A stretch of 64,000 nucleotides of DNA from Muribaculum sp. (GCA_023666965.1 JAMPAZ010000001.1:987222-1051221); one strand, 5' to 3'. Positions 52,613 through 61,372 are shown, numbered from the stretch's first letter. The notes: generated by a model not told the origin, from the letters alone. Numbers and translations are program-made.

Positions 52613-55600
52613 TTAGAATGAGAAATTAAGTCCGAGAGTAAATGTGCGGTTCATAGGATACGAGCAGTAGTCTTCACCCGGACGCAGAGCGTCGCTCGCA
52701 CGTTTGTTGACTTCCGGATTGTAGCCTGAATAGTTTGTCCAGGTAAACAAGTTCGAGCCTTGAGCATAGATGCGAAGCTTTGACAGGCCGATTGGCTTTA
52801 TCAACTTAGCCGGGAAATTGTAGCCGATGGTGATATTTTGCAGGCGCAGGTATGAGCCGTCTTCCAGGTGGAATGTCGAAGTGCTTGAACCGTTGTTACC
52901 CGTAGATTTACGTGTGGCGCGGTTAAGTTCGCCGTAGGGGTAACGTTGGAGAGCCTCCTTCATCATATTGAACGAACCTTCGTTGTTCAGCAGGTAGCGA
53001 CGTTCAAGGTTAAGAATCTCGTTGCCGTAGACACCTTGGAAATTGGCCGCCAGGTCAAATCCCTTATACCCCAAGGTGAATCCGAAGCCGTAATAGAAGT
53101 CGGGCATGTAGTTTCCGCAGATTACGCGGTCGTCGTCCTGCTCCATCACGCCGTCGCCGTCGGCGTCAACAAAGCGGAAGTCGCCCACCTGTGTCGATTC
53201 GAAGTGTGGATAAGAGTCCAGCTCTTTCTGGTTATGGAAGATGCCGTCCTGCACGAGAAGGTAGTAGCAACCTACCGGCTGTCCGACGCGGGTCAGATAG
53301 TAGGCTCCGCTGTAGGATGCTTCCTTGATGATGTCGGCATTTTCTTCTCCAAGGCTGAGAACCTTGTTGCGGTTGAGCGACCAGTTGGCGTTGAACGAGT
53401 AGGTGACTTCGCCGATTTTGTGGTTGCTCTGAAGCGTAAGTTCGATACCTTTATTTTCCATCGAGCCGATATTGACATCTGATGAGCTTAAGCCCGACAC
53501 GTCAGACACCGGAATGTCGAAGAGCATGTTGGTGGTTTTTGAATAGTACATGTCCACTCCGAGGCGAAGAAGTCCGTTCCATGCGCTGAAGTCGAGTCCG
53601 ACGTTGTACTGGGTGTTCTTTTCCCAGCCGAGGTCGTCGTTGGCTATCTGCGACGGATATACTATCGACGACAGTCCATTGCCGAGATCCATTGTGCTCA
53701 TGCTGTAAAGTGCGAGGTAGGCCGAGTTACCGATTTGGGCATTACCGGTTTGGCCGACGCTGGCGCGTATCTTGAGATCGTCGAGCCAGGTAAGTCTGTC
53801 CATGAACTTTTCTTCGCTCAGGCGCCAGCCGATAGATGCTGCGGGGAAGTAACCCCAGCGGGTATTCGGCGCAAATCGCGATGAACCGTCGCGGCGTATT
53901 GAGGCCGACACCATATAGCGGCTCTTGTAGGAATATTGACCGCGGAGGAGCCATGAAGCGAAGGTGTAGGAGTACTTGTTGTTGTAAGTGTCGTCGGGGT
54001 CGATGGTCTTGCCTTTTGTAGTACGGATTTTATCGTCGCCGGCAGTTCCGGTGCCTTTTATCTGCGCTGTGGAAGTAGTCTGCTTTTCAGCCTCATAGAC
54101 TGCCACGGCATTGATTGAGTGGTCGCCGAAAGTGCGGTTGAACGACAGCTGGTTGGTGATGGTCCAGTGGAAGTATGAGTTGCTGTTGTGTTGGGCAGTA
54201 GGGTCTGATGCGTCTTCGCGGTACTTATAGCCGCTGATGGGAATGTAGCTCGGACGGTAGTAGTTACGCACGTATGAGTAGTAGTCGCCGCCGGCGGTGA
54301 GTTTATATTCGAGACCTTTGATAAACTCATAGCCTACATAGATATTACCCATAAGGTTGATCTTTTCGCGTACGTCGTCGATTTCGGTTGCGAGAGCTAC
54401 GGGGTTAAGCGAAGAGTTCATCTGCGAGTCCCATGGATCGACGCGAAGCAGCCAGTTGCCTTCCCAGTTGTAAGAGCCGTCGGCATTGTAGACCGGGAAT
54501 ATTGGAGCCATTGTGAGCGCATTGGCTATGACACCGTCATGGTTGTATTGTGAGTCGGAGTCCACATAGTTGGTCTTCGAGTAAGAGGGCGAGAAGGTCA
54601 CGCCGTACTTGAAGTTGCCCGAATTGCCGTCGACTGTTGCACGGGCGCTGAAGCGCTGGAAGTCGCTCCCGATTACGGTACCTTCGCGGTATAGGTAGCT
54701 TCCGCCCACGTAGTAGCCGTTGTTTTTGTTGCGTCCCGACACTGAAAGCGAATGCTTGGTGGTGAGGGCCGTGCGGAAAATGGCATCTTGCCAGTCGGTA
54801 TCGGTCAAACGTCCGGTGGTGTCTTCCAAATATGTGGTTATAATCGGGTTGACGCGGTGGTACTGTTGCGGACGAAGTTCGTAGGGATCGTCGATGCTTC
54901 CGGTCGGAACATTGTATAGGTAAGCACCGTCGCGCGATTCTTTGAACATTGTCGCAAACTCGTATGCATTAAGCATATCGATCTTTTTCGATACGGATGA
55001 CCATCCGACTTGTCCATCGTAGGTCACGACTGCTTTTTCGCCTTTCCCTTTTTTAGTGGTGATGATTACCACGCCGCAGGAACCGCGCGAACCGTAGATG
55101 GCGGCGGCTGAAGCATCTTTCAACACTTCGAGGCTTTCGATGTCGGAGCTTTCAAGGTTGGCAAAAGCTTGGGCATCCGAGGGCACGCCGTCGATGACGT
55201 AGAGAGGGTCATTGCCGGCTGTTGCCGATTGAATACCACGGATGCGGACCGATACATTTCCGTCGGGCTGACCGCCGAGCGAAGTCACCTGCACACCAGG
55301 CATTCTTGCCGCCATGGCATCGCGGAAGTCGGATGATGCCGAACGTGAAAAGTCCTCTGACTTTATGGAGGATATGGCGGTCGTTACGTCGCGTTTGTTC
55401 TGTACGCCGTAGCCCACCACTACAACGTCGTCGAGCATCACGGCCTGCGGACGCAGCGTGATGTTCAGTTTGTCGTTGTCGGGATTAAGTTCTGTCTGGT
55501 AAGCGTCGTAGCCCACGAACGATACTGTCAGGACGTTCTTGTCGCCTTTGACATTCAGCGAAAAGTCGCCGTCGAAGTTGGTGGCTACGGCCGTGGCCGT

Positions 55601-56029
55601 ACCTTTTATTTTTACGGTGGCGCCAATGACAGGTTCCCCGGTCTCGTCGACCACGTGTCCGCTGACCGTCCATGCCGTATTGCGGTTTTCTCCGGCCGAG
55701 GAGTTGCTCTTGTTGGCTTTCAGCACGATTTTAGTGCCTTCCAGCTCCATGCTGACGTTCGGAAGCACGTCGCTGATGATTGACGCGATAGGCTTGTTGT
55801 CGGCCTTTACGGTCACTTTCTTTTCAGTGTCGATGTCGGCATCTATATATGCGAAAGTGTACCTGGTGCTTGCCTCTATCTTTTGAAGCAAGTCTTTGAC
55901 GGTGACGTTTTTCACGTCGAGTGTGACGGTCGGGGTCTGGGCGTTGGCGCAGATAGCCGTCACTGTGCAGAAAAGTATTGCCAAAAAAGTCCGTCGGCGG
56001 ATACTTTTCAAGACGTTGGTTATTGACAT
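52613..56029 (-). CDS. SusC/RagA-family TonB-dependent transporter with STN domain
   Basis: The 1138-residue precursor has a signal peptide (TAICANAQ). Next come an STN domain (about 35-105, VTVKDLLQKIEASTRYTFAYIDADID), a carboxypeptidase-like beta-sandwich (115-205, VSGHVVDETGEPVIGATVKIKGT), a TonB-linked plug (LDDVVVVGYGVQNKRDVTTAISSI) and a 22-stranded barrel ending TFTLGLNFSF. The STN domain usually binds the FecR anti-sigma factor, so the transporter also signals. FecR and the sigma gene are immediately upstream. It imports the ligand held by the SusD partner, powered by TonB. Confidence 0.95.
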   Translation of the reverse strand: MSITNVLKSIRRRTFLAILFCTVTAICANAQTPTVTLDVKNVTVKDLLQKIEASTRYTFAYIDADIDTEKKVTVKADNKPIASIISDVLPNVSMELEGTKIVLKANKSNSSAGENRNTAWTVSGHVVDETGEPVIGATVKIKGTATAVATNFDGDFSLNVKGDKNVLTVSFVGYDAYQTELNPDNDKLNITLRPQAVMLDDVVVVGYGVQNKRDVTTAISSIKSEDFSRSASSDFRDAMAARMPGVQVTSLGGQPDGNVSVRIRGIQSATAGNDPLYVIDGVPSDAQAFANLESSDIESLEVLKDASAAAIYGSRGSCGVVIITTKKGKGEKAVVTYDGQVGWSSVSKKIDMLNAYEFATMFKESRDGAYLYNVPTGSIDDPYELRPQQYHRVNPIITTYLEDTTGRLTDTDWQDAIFRTALTTKHSLSVSGRNKNNGYYVGGSYLYREGTVIGSDFQRFSARATVDGNSGNFKYGVTFSPSYSKTNYVDSDSQYNHDGVIANALTMAPIFPVYNADGSYNWEGNWLLRVDPWDSQMNSSLNPVALATEIDDVREKINLMGNIYVGYEFIKGLEYKLTAGGDYYSYVRNYYRPSYIPISGYKYREDASDPTAQHNSNSYFHWTITNQLSFNRTFGDHSINAVAVYEAEKQTTSTAQIKGTGTAGDDKIRTTKGKTIDPDDTYNNKYSYTFASWLLRGQYSYKSRYMVSASIRRDGSSRFAPNTRWGYFPAASIGWRLSEEKFMDRLTWLDDLKIRASVGQTGNAQIGNSAYLALYSMSTMDLGNGLSSIVYPSQIANDDLGWEKNTQYNVGLDFSAWNGLLRLGVDMYYSKTTNMLFDIPVSDVSGLSSSDVNIGSMENKGIELTLQSNHKIGEVTYSFNANWSLNRNKVLSLGEENADIIKEASYSGAYYLTRVGQPVGCYYLLVQDGIFHNQKELDSYPHFESTQVGDFRFVDADGDGVMEQDDDRVICGNYMPDFYYGFGFTLGYKGFDLAANFQGVYGNEILNLERRYLLNNEGSFNMMKEALQRYPYGELNRATRKSTGNNGSSTSTFHLEDGSYLRLQNITIGYNFPAKLIKPIGLSKLRIYAQGSNLFTWTNYSGYNPEVNKRASDALRPGEDYCSYPMNRTFTLGLNFSF

Positions 56030-56084
56030 AATGATTTTAGGGTTGATGATTTTTAATGATTGGGTTACTCAGTCTTCATGCATA

Positions 56085-57065
56085 TCAGCGGGCCGATATG
56101 TAGATGAAGTTTCCGGAGATGGTGTAGCGTAGAGGCATAAGTGTAGCCATAACGTTCATAAGATCGTCGAGCGGTTCGTTGCACAACGTGATGGACAGCC
56201 GTGTGTCGAGATTTATTTTGGAGTCAATGTCGATTTCGACGCTATACTTGCGCTCAAGATTGATGAGTACATCTTTCAGCGGGGCGTTGTCGAATATCAG
56301 TCTCGGGGAGAACCATTGGCAGTAGTTGGTGGCATTGCCCGATGAAATGGTATATCGGCCGTCGGAGCGGTTAAACGACAATATGTCGTCGGGCGACATA
56401 TAGATCGCTTCTTGAAGCCGCGAACCGGCCACCTTTACTCGCCCGGAGCGTAAAATCACATCCTCAGTCTCCGAGAAGGGGTAGTTTATTGCATCAAACT
56501 TAGTGCCGAGCACTTCAACTTCGATGTCGCCCATCTCGACCAAGAACGGCTTCGATGCATCGTGTTTGACCTCAAAATATGCCTCACCGATAAGATCTAC
56601 CTTTCGGGATGTCTTGTTGAAATCCTCCGTGTAGCTCAGTTTCGAGTCGCCATTGAGCCAAACTTCAGTGCCGTCGGGTAGGATATACTTTCCGACAGAA
56701 CCGGCGGCCGTCAGAAGCAGCGTGGTCTCCGACTGATGGACAGACGGTGCCGATGCCAAATATCCGCAAAAGAATAGCAATCCGCAAACGACTGCCGCGC
56801 TTAACCAACGGGCCGCAACGACAAGCCGGTTGCGGTGTCGGCGCTTGTTGTCCACTTCGTTTATAAGTGTTCGGAGTCCATGTATGTCGTCGGCCGACGG
56901 TGCGGGCGATTCCTGCGTCTCCCACAAATAATACATGGCCCTGTCTATCTCCGGGTCGTCGGCGTTTTCAAGCATCCAGTTGCGGAATTTCCTTGAAATG
57001 TCTTGAGGAAGATTCGGTTGGCAGAAGATGCTGTCAATGATTTTAGCGCTATCCTTTGTATCCAT
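56085..57065 (-). CDS. FecR-family anti-sigma factor
   Basis: I take the ATG at 57065 as the start (326 residues); a TTG five codons earlier is unlikely. An N-terminal cytoplasmic part (1-75) binds the sigma factor. One transmembrane helix is at about 83-105 (AVVCGLLFFCGYLAS). The periplasmic FecR domain (110-215) has GKYILPDGTEVWLNGDSKLSY. A DUF4974 domain is at the end (NAPLKDVLINLERKYSVEID). It would hold the ECF sigma until the SusC STN domain signals ligand. It is 55 bp upstream of SusC and 57 bp downstream of a small BACON lipoprotein. Confidence 0.92.
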   Translation of the reverse strand: MDTKDSAKIIDSIFCQPNLPQDISRKFRNWMLENADDPEIDRAMYYLWETQESPAPSADDIHGLRTLINEVDNKRRHRNRLVVAARWLSAAVVCGLLFFCGYLASAPSVHQSETTLLLTAAGSVGKYILPDGTEVWLNGDSKLSYTEDFNKTSRKVDLIGEAYFEVKHDASKPFLVEMGDIEVEVLGTKFDAINYPFSETEDVILRSGRVKVAGSRLQEAIYMSPDDILSFNRSDGRYTISSGNATNYCQWFSPRLIFDNAPLKDVLINLERKYSVEIDIDSKINLDTRLSITLCNEPLDDLMNVMATLMPLRYTISGNFIYISAR

Positions 57066-57122
57066 TTTTCGCTGTAGCAAGAACTGTTTACTGTGAAAGT
57101 TCTTCGTGGAACTGTCTCTTCG

Positions 57123-57479
57123 TTATTGCGCTGTCTGAGTGATTGTGTACAGTTCGGAATACGTACCGGCTTTGAATGTCACAGTGCCCACGCGCTCAGC
57201 ACCGGTCGTATTTGCGGTGTAGCTGAGGTGGACGGCATATATGCCTTTTTCCGAGCCGCTGGCGGTGTCGGTGGTGATCCATGCGTCGTTTGGAGTCACA
57301 TCCCAGGCGCATGTAGCGAACAGTGTTACTGAAATCGTTCCGGCTGAAGCGTCTACCTTAGTGGCAAGGTTGTAGAGGTAGATGCTGTCGGGTGCATCAT
57401 CATCATCGTCCTTGTCACACGCGGTGAACGACAAGCATAGGAACATCAGGGTTAGAAGTGTTCTAATCTGCTTTTTCAT
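57123..57479 (-). CDS. Small BACON-domain lipoprotein between sigma and anti-sigma genes
   Basis: A 118-residue precursor with lipobox LSFTACDKDDDDDAP (Cys21), then a single beta-sandwich: TISVTLFATCAWDVTPNDAWITTDTASGSEKG, and at the end AGTYSELYTITQTAQ. This is the BACON fold (also called putative binding domain), usually found on surface enzymes. Here it stands alone. The acidic run after the lipid cysteine is a typical surface-export signal in Bacteroidetes. It could be a ligand sensor or accessory surface protein of the locus. Its location inside the regulatory cassette is unusual. Confidence 0.78.
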   Translation of the reverse strand: MKKQIRTLLTLMFLCLSFTACDKDDDDDAPDSIYLYNLATKVDASAGTISVTLFATCAWDVTPNDAWITTDTASGSEKGIYAVHLSYTANTTGAERVGTVTFKAGTYSELYTITQTAQ

Positions 57480-57714
57480 CTGTGTTTAAATAATTTAAAG
57501 TTAAAAATAATGATGGTATTACTCCATATATGGTACTATGTATACATTATAATGACACTTTAGTCCGGATATATGCTAGGGAGTTTGGTAAAAATATTTT
57601 GAAATTAGTGAATTTTTTCTCTTTTCGACGCGTGAGTAAGTGTGTAAGTGGACCACGCGGTATGCTGTCTGGCGCTGAAAACTCAGTAGGATGAATGGAA
57701 TGGAGTAGATACGG
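57480..57714. other. AT-rich spacer between sigma and BACON genes
   Basis: The 235-bp gap has CCATATATGG (57524-57533) and ATTATAAT palindromes but no TAnnTTTG box on the minus strand. It is the most likely site of an ECF-dependent promoter for the downstream PUL-like operon; this is inference. Confidence 0.3.
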
Positions 57715-58266
57715 TTAGATAAAGAAGGAGATTACGTGGACCACCTTTCGGAGTTCAGCCAGAGCGGCTGAGATATGGTATTGCACCGTCTTGGGGCTGA
57801 TGTCGAGCTTTTGTGCAATCTGCTCGTAGGTCATGTTTTCGTAACGGCTCATGCAGAACACTTTCCTGCGCTGTTCCGGCATGCGGTCTATTGCGAGTTC
57901 TATCATTTCGAGAAGGTCGGCCGTAGTCACGGCGGAGTCAGTATCGTCTGATTCTTCCGAAATGTTGTTTCTTATGTCGTCGCAATATTTGTCTTGAATC
58001 TGTTTCTGCCTGAAGTTATTCAAGATGGCATTCTTTGTCATTCTGAACAGATAGGCTTTTATCGAGGAGATTCCGGAAAGCGACTTTCTAAGCTCCCAGA
58101 TTTTAAAAAATACGTCGTGGGTTATGTCGTCGGCTTCTTCTCGATTTTGAACAAAACGAAATGCAAAATCCCTCACTTTAGGGGCATACTCCATGTATAG
58201 CACTCCAAGAGCGCCGGTGTCGCCGTCGTGAATTTGAGACAATATTTTCTCGTCGATTTGTTCCAT
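57715..58266 (-). CDS. ECF-type RNA polymerase sigma factor
   Basis: From ATG 58266 (a TTG further upstream is less likely) the protein has 183 residues. Region 2 appears as LYMEYAPKVRDFAFRFVQNREEADDITHDVFFKIW. Region 4 appears as IDRMPEQRRKVFCMSRYENMTYEQIAQKLDISPKTVQYHISAALAELR, a helix-turn-helix. This is the standard Bacteroidetes SusCD-linked ECF sigma, released by FecR when the transporter is occupied. It probably directs transcription of the BACON-FecR-SusC operon. The promoter in front is a housekeeping type. Confidence 0.93.
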   Translation of the reverse strand: MEQIDEKILSQIHDGDTGALGVLYMEYAPKVRDFAFRFVQNREEADDITHDVFFKIWELRKSLSGISSIKAYLFRMTKNAILNNFRQKQIQDKYCDDIRNNISEESDDTDSAVTTADLLEMIELAIDRMPEQRRKVFCMSRYENMTYEQIAQKLDISPKTVQYHISAALAELRKVVHVISFFI

Positions 58267-58294
58267 GTCAGTCTTGGTCGTGGACAATGTAAAG

Positions 58295-58326
58295 CAAAGC
58301 TACGACAAAAAAAGTATATATGCAAG
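58295..58326 (-). promoter_or_regulatory. Promoter for the ECF sigma gene
   Basis: Minus strand CTTG (58326-58323), 20 bp, TAGCTTTG (58302-58295), 28 bp before the start codon. Confidence 0.6.
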
Positions 58327-58412
58327 AACATTATTTTTTTAGAAAATGTTGGGTTGCACGGCTTGAAAACGCTTTGCCGTTGAACCGACAGAACTTAAAT
58401 ATAGAGCGATTT

Positions 58413-58444
58413 GTTGTAAAAGCGAGGGAATATGCATAACTTTG
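58413..58444 (+). promoter_or_regulatory. Promoter for dapA
   Basis: GTTG (58413-58416), 20 bp, TAACTTTG (58437-58444), 19 bp before the start codon. Confidence 0.6.
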
Positions 58445-58463
58445 CAATAACAAAAACATCTTT

Positions 58464-59348
58464 ATGTCGCGTATTTGTTTAAAAGGTATGGGAGTGGCCT
58501 TGATTACTCCGTTTAAGCATGACAAGTCAATCGATTTCAGTGCTCTGGCACGCTTGCTGGAATATCAGGTCAAGAATGGCGTGGACTTCCTCGTGGTTCT
58601 CGGGACGACGGCGGAGACCGCCACGCTTAATGCGCAGGAGAAAGATGCAGTTAAGCGCTTTGTCGCAGAGCGAGTAGCCGGACGGGTCCCATTAGTGATT
58701 GGAATCGGCGGCAACAATACCCTTGCTCTCGTGGAGCAGCTTAAGTCCGATGATTTGTCGGCATATAGCGCCGTATTGTCGGTAGTGCCGTATTACAACA
58801 AACCGTCGCAGGAAGGTATTTATCAACACTATAAGGCATTAGCAGAGGCGTCACCCCTACCTATTATTTTATATAATGTGCCTGGTCGCACGGGTGTCAA
58901 TATGTCGGCAGAAACGACGTTGCGACTTGCCCGCGAGTTTGACAACATTATCGGAATCAAGGAAGCATCGGGCAACTTTTCGCAGATCGACGACATAATT
59001 AAAAATAAGCCCGAAGACTTTATGGTCATTTCCGGCGACGACGGCATAACCTATCCCCTGATTACTTTGGGTGCAGTCGGTGTGATTTCTGTTGTAGGCA
59101 ATGCTTTTCCCCGCGAATTTTCACGAATGGTGAGGCTCGCTCTTGACGGCGATTATCCTCGTGCTCTAACCATACACCACAGGTTTACCGAACTATTCAG
59201 CTTGTTGTTTGTCGACGGCAATCCCGCAGGAGTAAAGTGTCTGCTTCATGCCATGGGATATATTGAGAACGAACTGCGGCTACCGCTCGTCCCTACAAGA
59301 ATCACCACTTACGAAAAGATCCGCCAGGTGCTTGAACGTCTGTCGTAG
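58464..59348 (+). CDS. dapA: 4-hydroxy-tetrahydrodipicolinate synthase
   Basis: The 294-residue TIM-barrel enzyme condenses pyruvate with aspartate semialdehyde in the diaminopimelate/lysine pathway. It has VVLGTTAETATL (44-55), the catalytic Tyr137 in ILYNVPGRTG, and the Schiff-base Lys166 in GIKEASGNFSQ. GTTAE carries Ala where the classical signature is GTTGE; the second motif IISGDDG is intact. Full length, with its own promoter and no operon partner. A strong functional call. Confidence 0.95.
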   Translation: MSRICLKGMGVALITPFKHDKSIDFSALARLLEYQVKNGVDFLVVLGTTAETATLNAQEKDAVKRFVAERVAGRVPLVIGIGGNNTLALVEQLKSDDLSAYSAVLSVVPYYNKPSQEGIYQHYKALAEASPLPIILYNVPGRTGVNMSAETTLRLAREFDNIIGIKEASGNFSQIDDIIKNKPEDFMVISGDDGITYPLITLGAVGVISVVGNAFPREFSRMVRLALDGDYPRALTIHHRFTELFSLLFVDGNPAGVKCLLHAMGYIENELRLPLVPTRITTYEKIRQVLERLS

Positions 59349-59400
59349 ACCTGACGTTGCCATGTCGGACGCTTTTATTTCCGCTAAATGGATGCAAAAA

Positions 59401-59432
59401 TTTGCCTAATATGGTAAAAAACGCTAACTTTG
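59401..59432 (+). promoter_or_regulatory. Promoter for tRNA-Arg
   Basis: TTTG (59401-59404), 20 bp, TAACTTTG (59425-59432), 22 bp before the tRNA. Confidence 0.75.
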
Positions 59433-59453
59433 CGCAAAATTAGTCAAAGGTGA

Positions 59454-59527
59454 GGTCCGGTAGCTCAGCTGGATAGAGCAACAGCCTTCTAAGCTGTGGG
59501 TCTTGGGTTCGAATCCCAACCGGATCA
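59454..59527 (+). tRNA. tRNA-Arg (anticodon TCT), probable integration site
   Basis: A 74-nt cloverleaf: acceptor GGTCCGG/CCGGATC, D-arm GCTC/GAGC, anticodon stem ACAGC/GCTGT with loop CTTCTAA, T-arm TTGGG-TTCGAAT-CCCAA, discriminator A. The CCA is not encoded. An integrase gene follows with only regulatory sequence between, so the 3' end of this gene is the likely attachment site. The second copy of the att core should lie beyond the right edge of the window. Confidence 0.95.
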
Positions 59528-59549
59528 CTAAGGTATCCGAACCTTCGCA

Positions 59550-59586
59550 GAAAAACGCTGAAACATTGACTGTTTCAGCGTTTTTT
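59550..59586 (+). terminator. Terminator after tRNA-Arg
   Basis: AACGCTGAAACA and TGTTTCAGCGTT pair over the loop TTGAC, followed by TTTTTT. A textbook rho-independent terminator, preceded by an A run, so it can work in both directions. Confidence 0.85.
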
Positions 59587-59589
59587 AGT

Positions 59590-59951
59590 GTGAGTCCACC
59601 CGGCATAATGGGGCAGTTTTAAGCACACAGCCGTGAGTCATGCGTGAGTCGCCCATCCGTGAGTCAAAAAACTCACGATTGTGAGTCCTCCGTGAGCCGC
59701 CCCTCTTACCCTATCGTAGGTCTCTTGAAAATGTGCGTTTTGCGTCGTTTTGCACAGACACCACTTGGGATTCAGGGTTCAAGTTGCCGACTTTGGATAC
59801 CACTTTCCGACTGCAATCGGCTCACGAATGGATATTTATTAATATCATTTTAGTTTTGAAATGTTTGTTAATTATATTCGGGTTGTTTCGGATTGATTTT
59901 GGTCGCTGTTTCCGAGTTCTGCGCAATTTTGCCGTGAGTCGCCTACTCACG
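59590..59951. repeat. Array of GTGAGTC repeats between tRNA-Arg and the integrase gene
   Basis: GTGAGTC or its inverted form occurs at 59590, 59633, 59644, 59659, 59671 (inverted, GTGAGT only), 59681, 59692 (one mismatch, GTGAGCC), 59934 and 59945 (inverted, GTGAGT only). Spacing in the 59633-59698 block is 10-15 bp, close to a DNA turn. GTGAGT-caaaaa-ACTCAC and CGTGAGT-cgcct-ACTCACG are perfect inverted pairs. This layout matches arm-type binding sites of tyrosine recombinases. The rest of the 59528-60063 gap has no gene. Confidence 0.75.
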
Positions 59952-60007
59952 GTTGAGGGCAATTCACACCATATATCACCTCTATACTTCCGTGAACTTC
60001 ATCGCTC

Positions 60008-60038
60008 TTGACAAGACGGTAAAAAATGATTAACTTTA
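60008..60038 (+). promoter_or_regulatory. Promoter for the integrase gene with a possible operator
   Basis: TTG (60008-60010), 20 bp, TAACTTTA (60031-60038). The spacer holds AAGACGGTAAAA (60013-60024), identical to one arm of a palindrome inside the downstream helix-turn-helix gene. Confidence 0.45.
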
Positions 60039-60063
60039 TAGTAACCATTAAACCGTAAGACGT

Positions 60064-61299
60064 ATGAAAGATTCATTTTATGTACTGACTTTCTTCCTCA
60101 GAAAGCCAAAGGCGCGAGGCGACGGGGATTATCCCATCTACGCCAGCATTACCACCAATGCTCAGAGCATTGAGTTCACAATCGGCCGCAAGGCAAACCC
60201 CGACGACTGGGATCAGCGCAGACAACGCTCCTCGGGGCGTTCCCGCCGGGACATCGAGCTGAACAAGTATCTTGAAATGGTGCGGACCCGTTTCAACGAG
60301 ATACACAACAAACTCATGCTTGAAGGCCGTTACATCAACCCGAAGATAATGAAGGACCATTACTTCGGCAATGTTGAAAAGCCAAAGATGCTTTGCGACG
60401 TGTTCCGTGAGGCCAACATCAAGCGCAAGGAGGAACTGGAGCGCGGCGACATTTGCGCGGCGACCTATGGACGCTGGGAACGCTGTGTGACCTATCTTGA
60501 GGACTTCATGACAGTGAAATTCGGTCAGAAGAACATTCCGATCAAGGACGTCACCGCCGGGTTCACTCAGGATTTCGAGCATTACCTGCGCATGAGCAAG
60601 AACTGCGCCAACAACACCACTGTCCGATACCTCCGCTACCTGAAAAATGTGATGCAGTATGCAGTCGCCAACAAATGGGCAAGCGAGGATCCGTTCATTG
60701 GGAGACGCTTCAAGCGCACAAACGCCAAGAGGGAGTTCCTTACCGAGCCGGAACTCCATGCCATCATGGGGCTTAACCTTAGTGCATTCCCACGACTGGA
60801 GAATGTGCGAGATGCCTTTGTGTTCTGCTGCTTTACCGGACTGGCGTTCACCGACATCAAGAGCCTCAAACGCACCGACATATCTACCGACGGAGACGGC
60901 AAGATGTGGATACGCAAGCCGAGAAACAAGACCGGGGAAATGAGTGTCATCCCCATGCTGGAGATTCCTGTCAAGCTGATGATGAAGTATTCCAACCACC
61001 CTACCGTGCAGACAACAGGCGTTGTACTTCCTGTAATCTCCAATCAACGAATGAACGCCTATCTTTCAGAAGTCGCCACTCTTGCAAGAGTGCAGAAGCA
61101 CCTGACAACGCATATAGCTCGCCACACATTCGCCACTATGTCGCTGAGTAACCATGTGCCACTCGAAACCATATCAAAGATGCTTGGGCATACCGACATC
61201 AAGACCACTCTGATTTATGCCAAGCTACAAGACAACACAATCTATGAGGATATGGAGAATATGCGTTCAAAATTTGATAGTTCCCGAATGGGAATCTGA
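60064..61299 (+). CDS. Tyrosine recombinase (integrase) of the integrative element
   Basis: The 411-residue protein has an arm-binding N-terminal domain (1-100), a SAM-like core-binding domain (105-210) and a catalytic domain (220-411). The catalytic His350-x-x-Arg353 is in THIARHTFATM, followed by His376 (LGHTDIKTT) and the nucleophile Tyr385 (TTLIYAKL). The position normally holding Arg I is Ala261 (FTGLAFTDIK), as is common in Bacteroides conjugative-element integrases such as IntDOT, which also lack it. The gene faces away from the tRNA-Arg. It should catalyse integration at that tRNA and excision with the nearby Xis-like proteins. Confidence 0.92.
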   Translation: MKDSFYVLTFFLRKPKARGDGDYPIYASITTNAQSIEFTIGRKANPDDWDQRRQRSSGRSRRDIELNKYLEMVRTRFNEIHNKLMLEGRYINPKIMKDHYFGNVEKPKMLCDVFREANIKRKEELERGDICAATYGRWERCVTYLEDFMTVKFGQKNIPIKDVTAGFTQDFEHYLRMSKNCANNTTVRYLRYLKNVMQYAVANKWASEDPFIGRRFKRTNAKREFLTEPELHAIMGLNLSAFPRLENVRDAFVFCCFTGLAFTDIKSLKRTDISTDGDGKMWIRKPRNKTGEMSVIPMLEIPVKLMMKYSNHPTVQTTGVVLPVISNQRMNAYLSEVATLARVQKHLTTHIARHTFATMSLSNHVPLETISKMLGHTDIKTTLIYAKLQDNTIYEDMENMRSKFDSSRMGI

Positions 61300-61318
61300 C
61301 GAAACCGACCACTACGAC

Positions 61319-61360
61319 AAAGGCGGCAACCGGGGTAAGTCCTCGATTGCCGCCTTTTTT
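61319..61360 (+). terminator. Terminator after the integrase gene
   Basis: GGCGGCAA (61322-61329) pairs with TTGCCGCC (61347-61354), followed by TTTTTT. Confidence 0.85.
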
Positions 61361-61372
61361 CTGACTGATATT

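Noticed and set aside
59590-59700. Regular short repeats that might be a CRISPR array
   Set aside because: The repeat is only 7 bp, spacing is 10-15 bp and there are no unique spacers or cas genes. Integrase arm sites fit better.
60073-61047. A 324-codon minus-strand frame inside the integrase gene
   Set aside because: It is antisense to a recombinase with intact HxxR...Y motifs; the translation has no recognisable domain.
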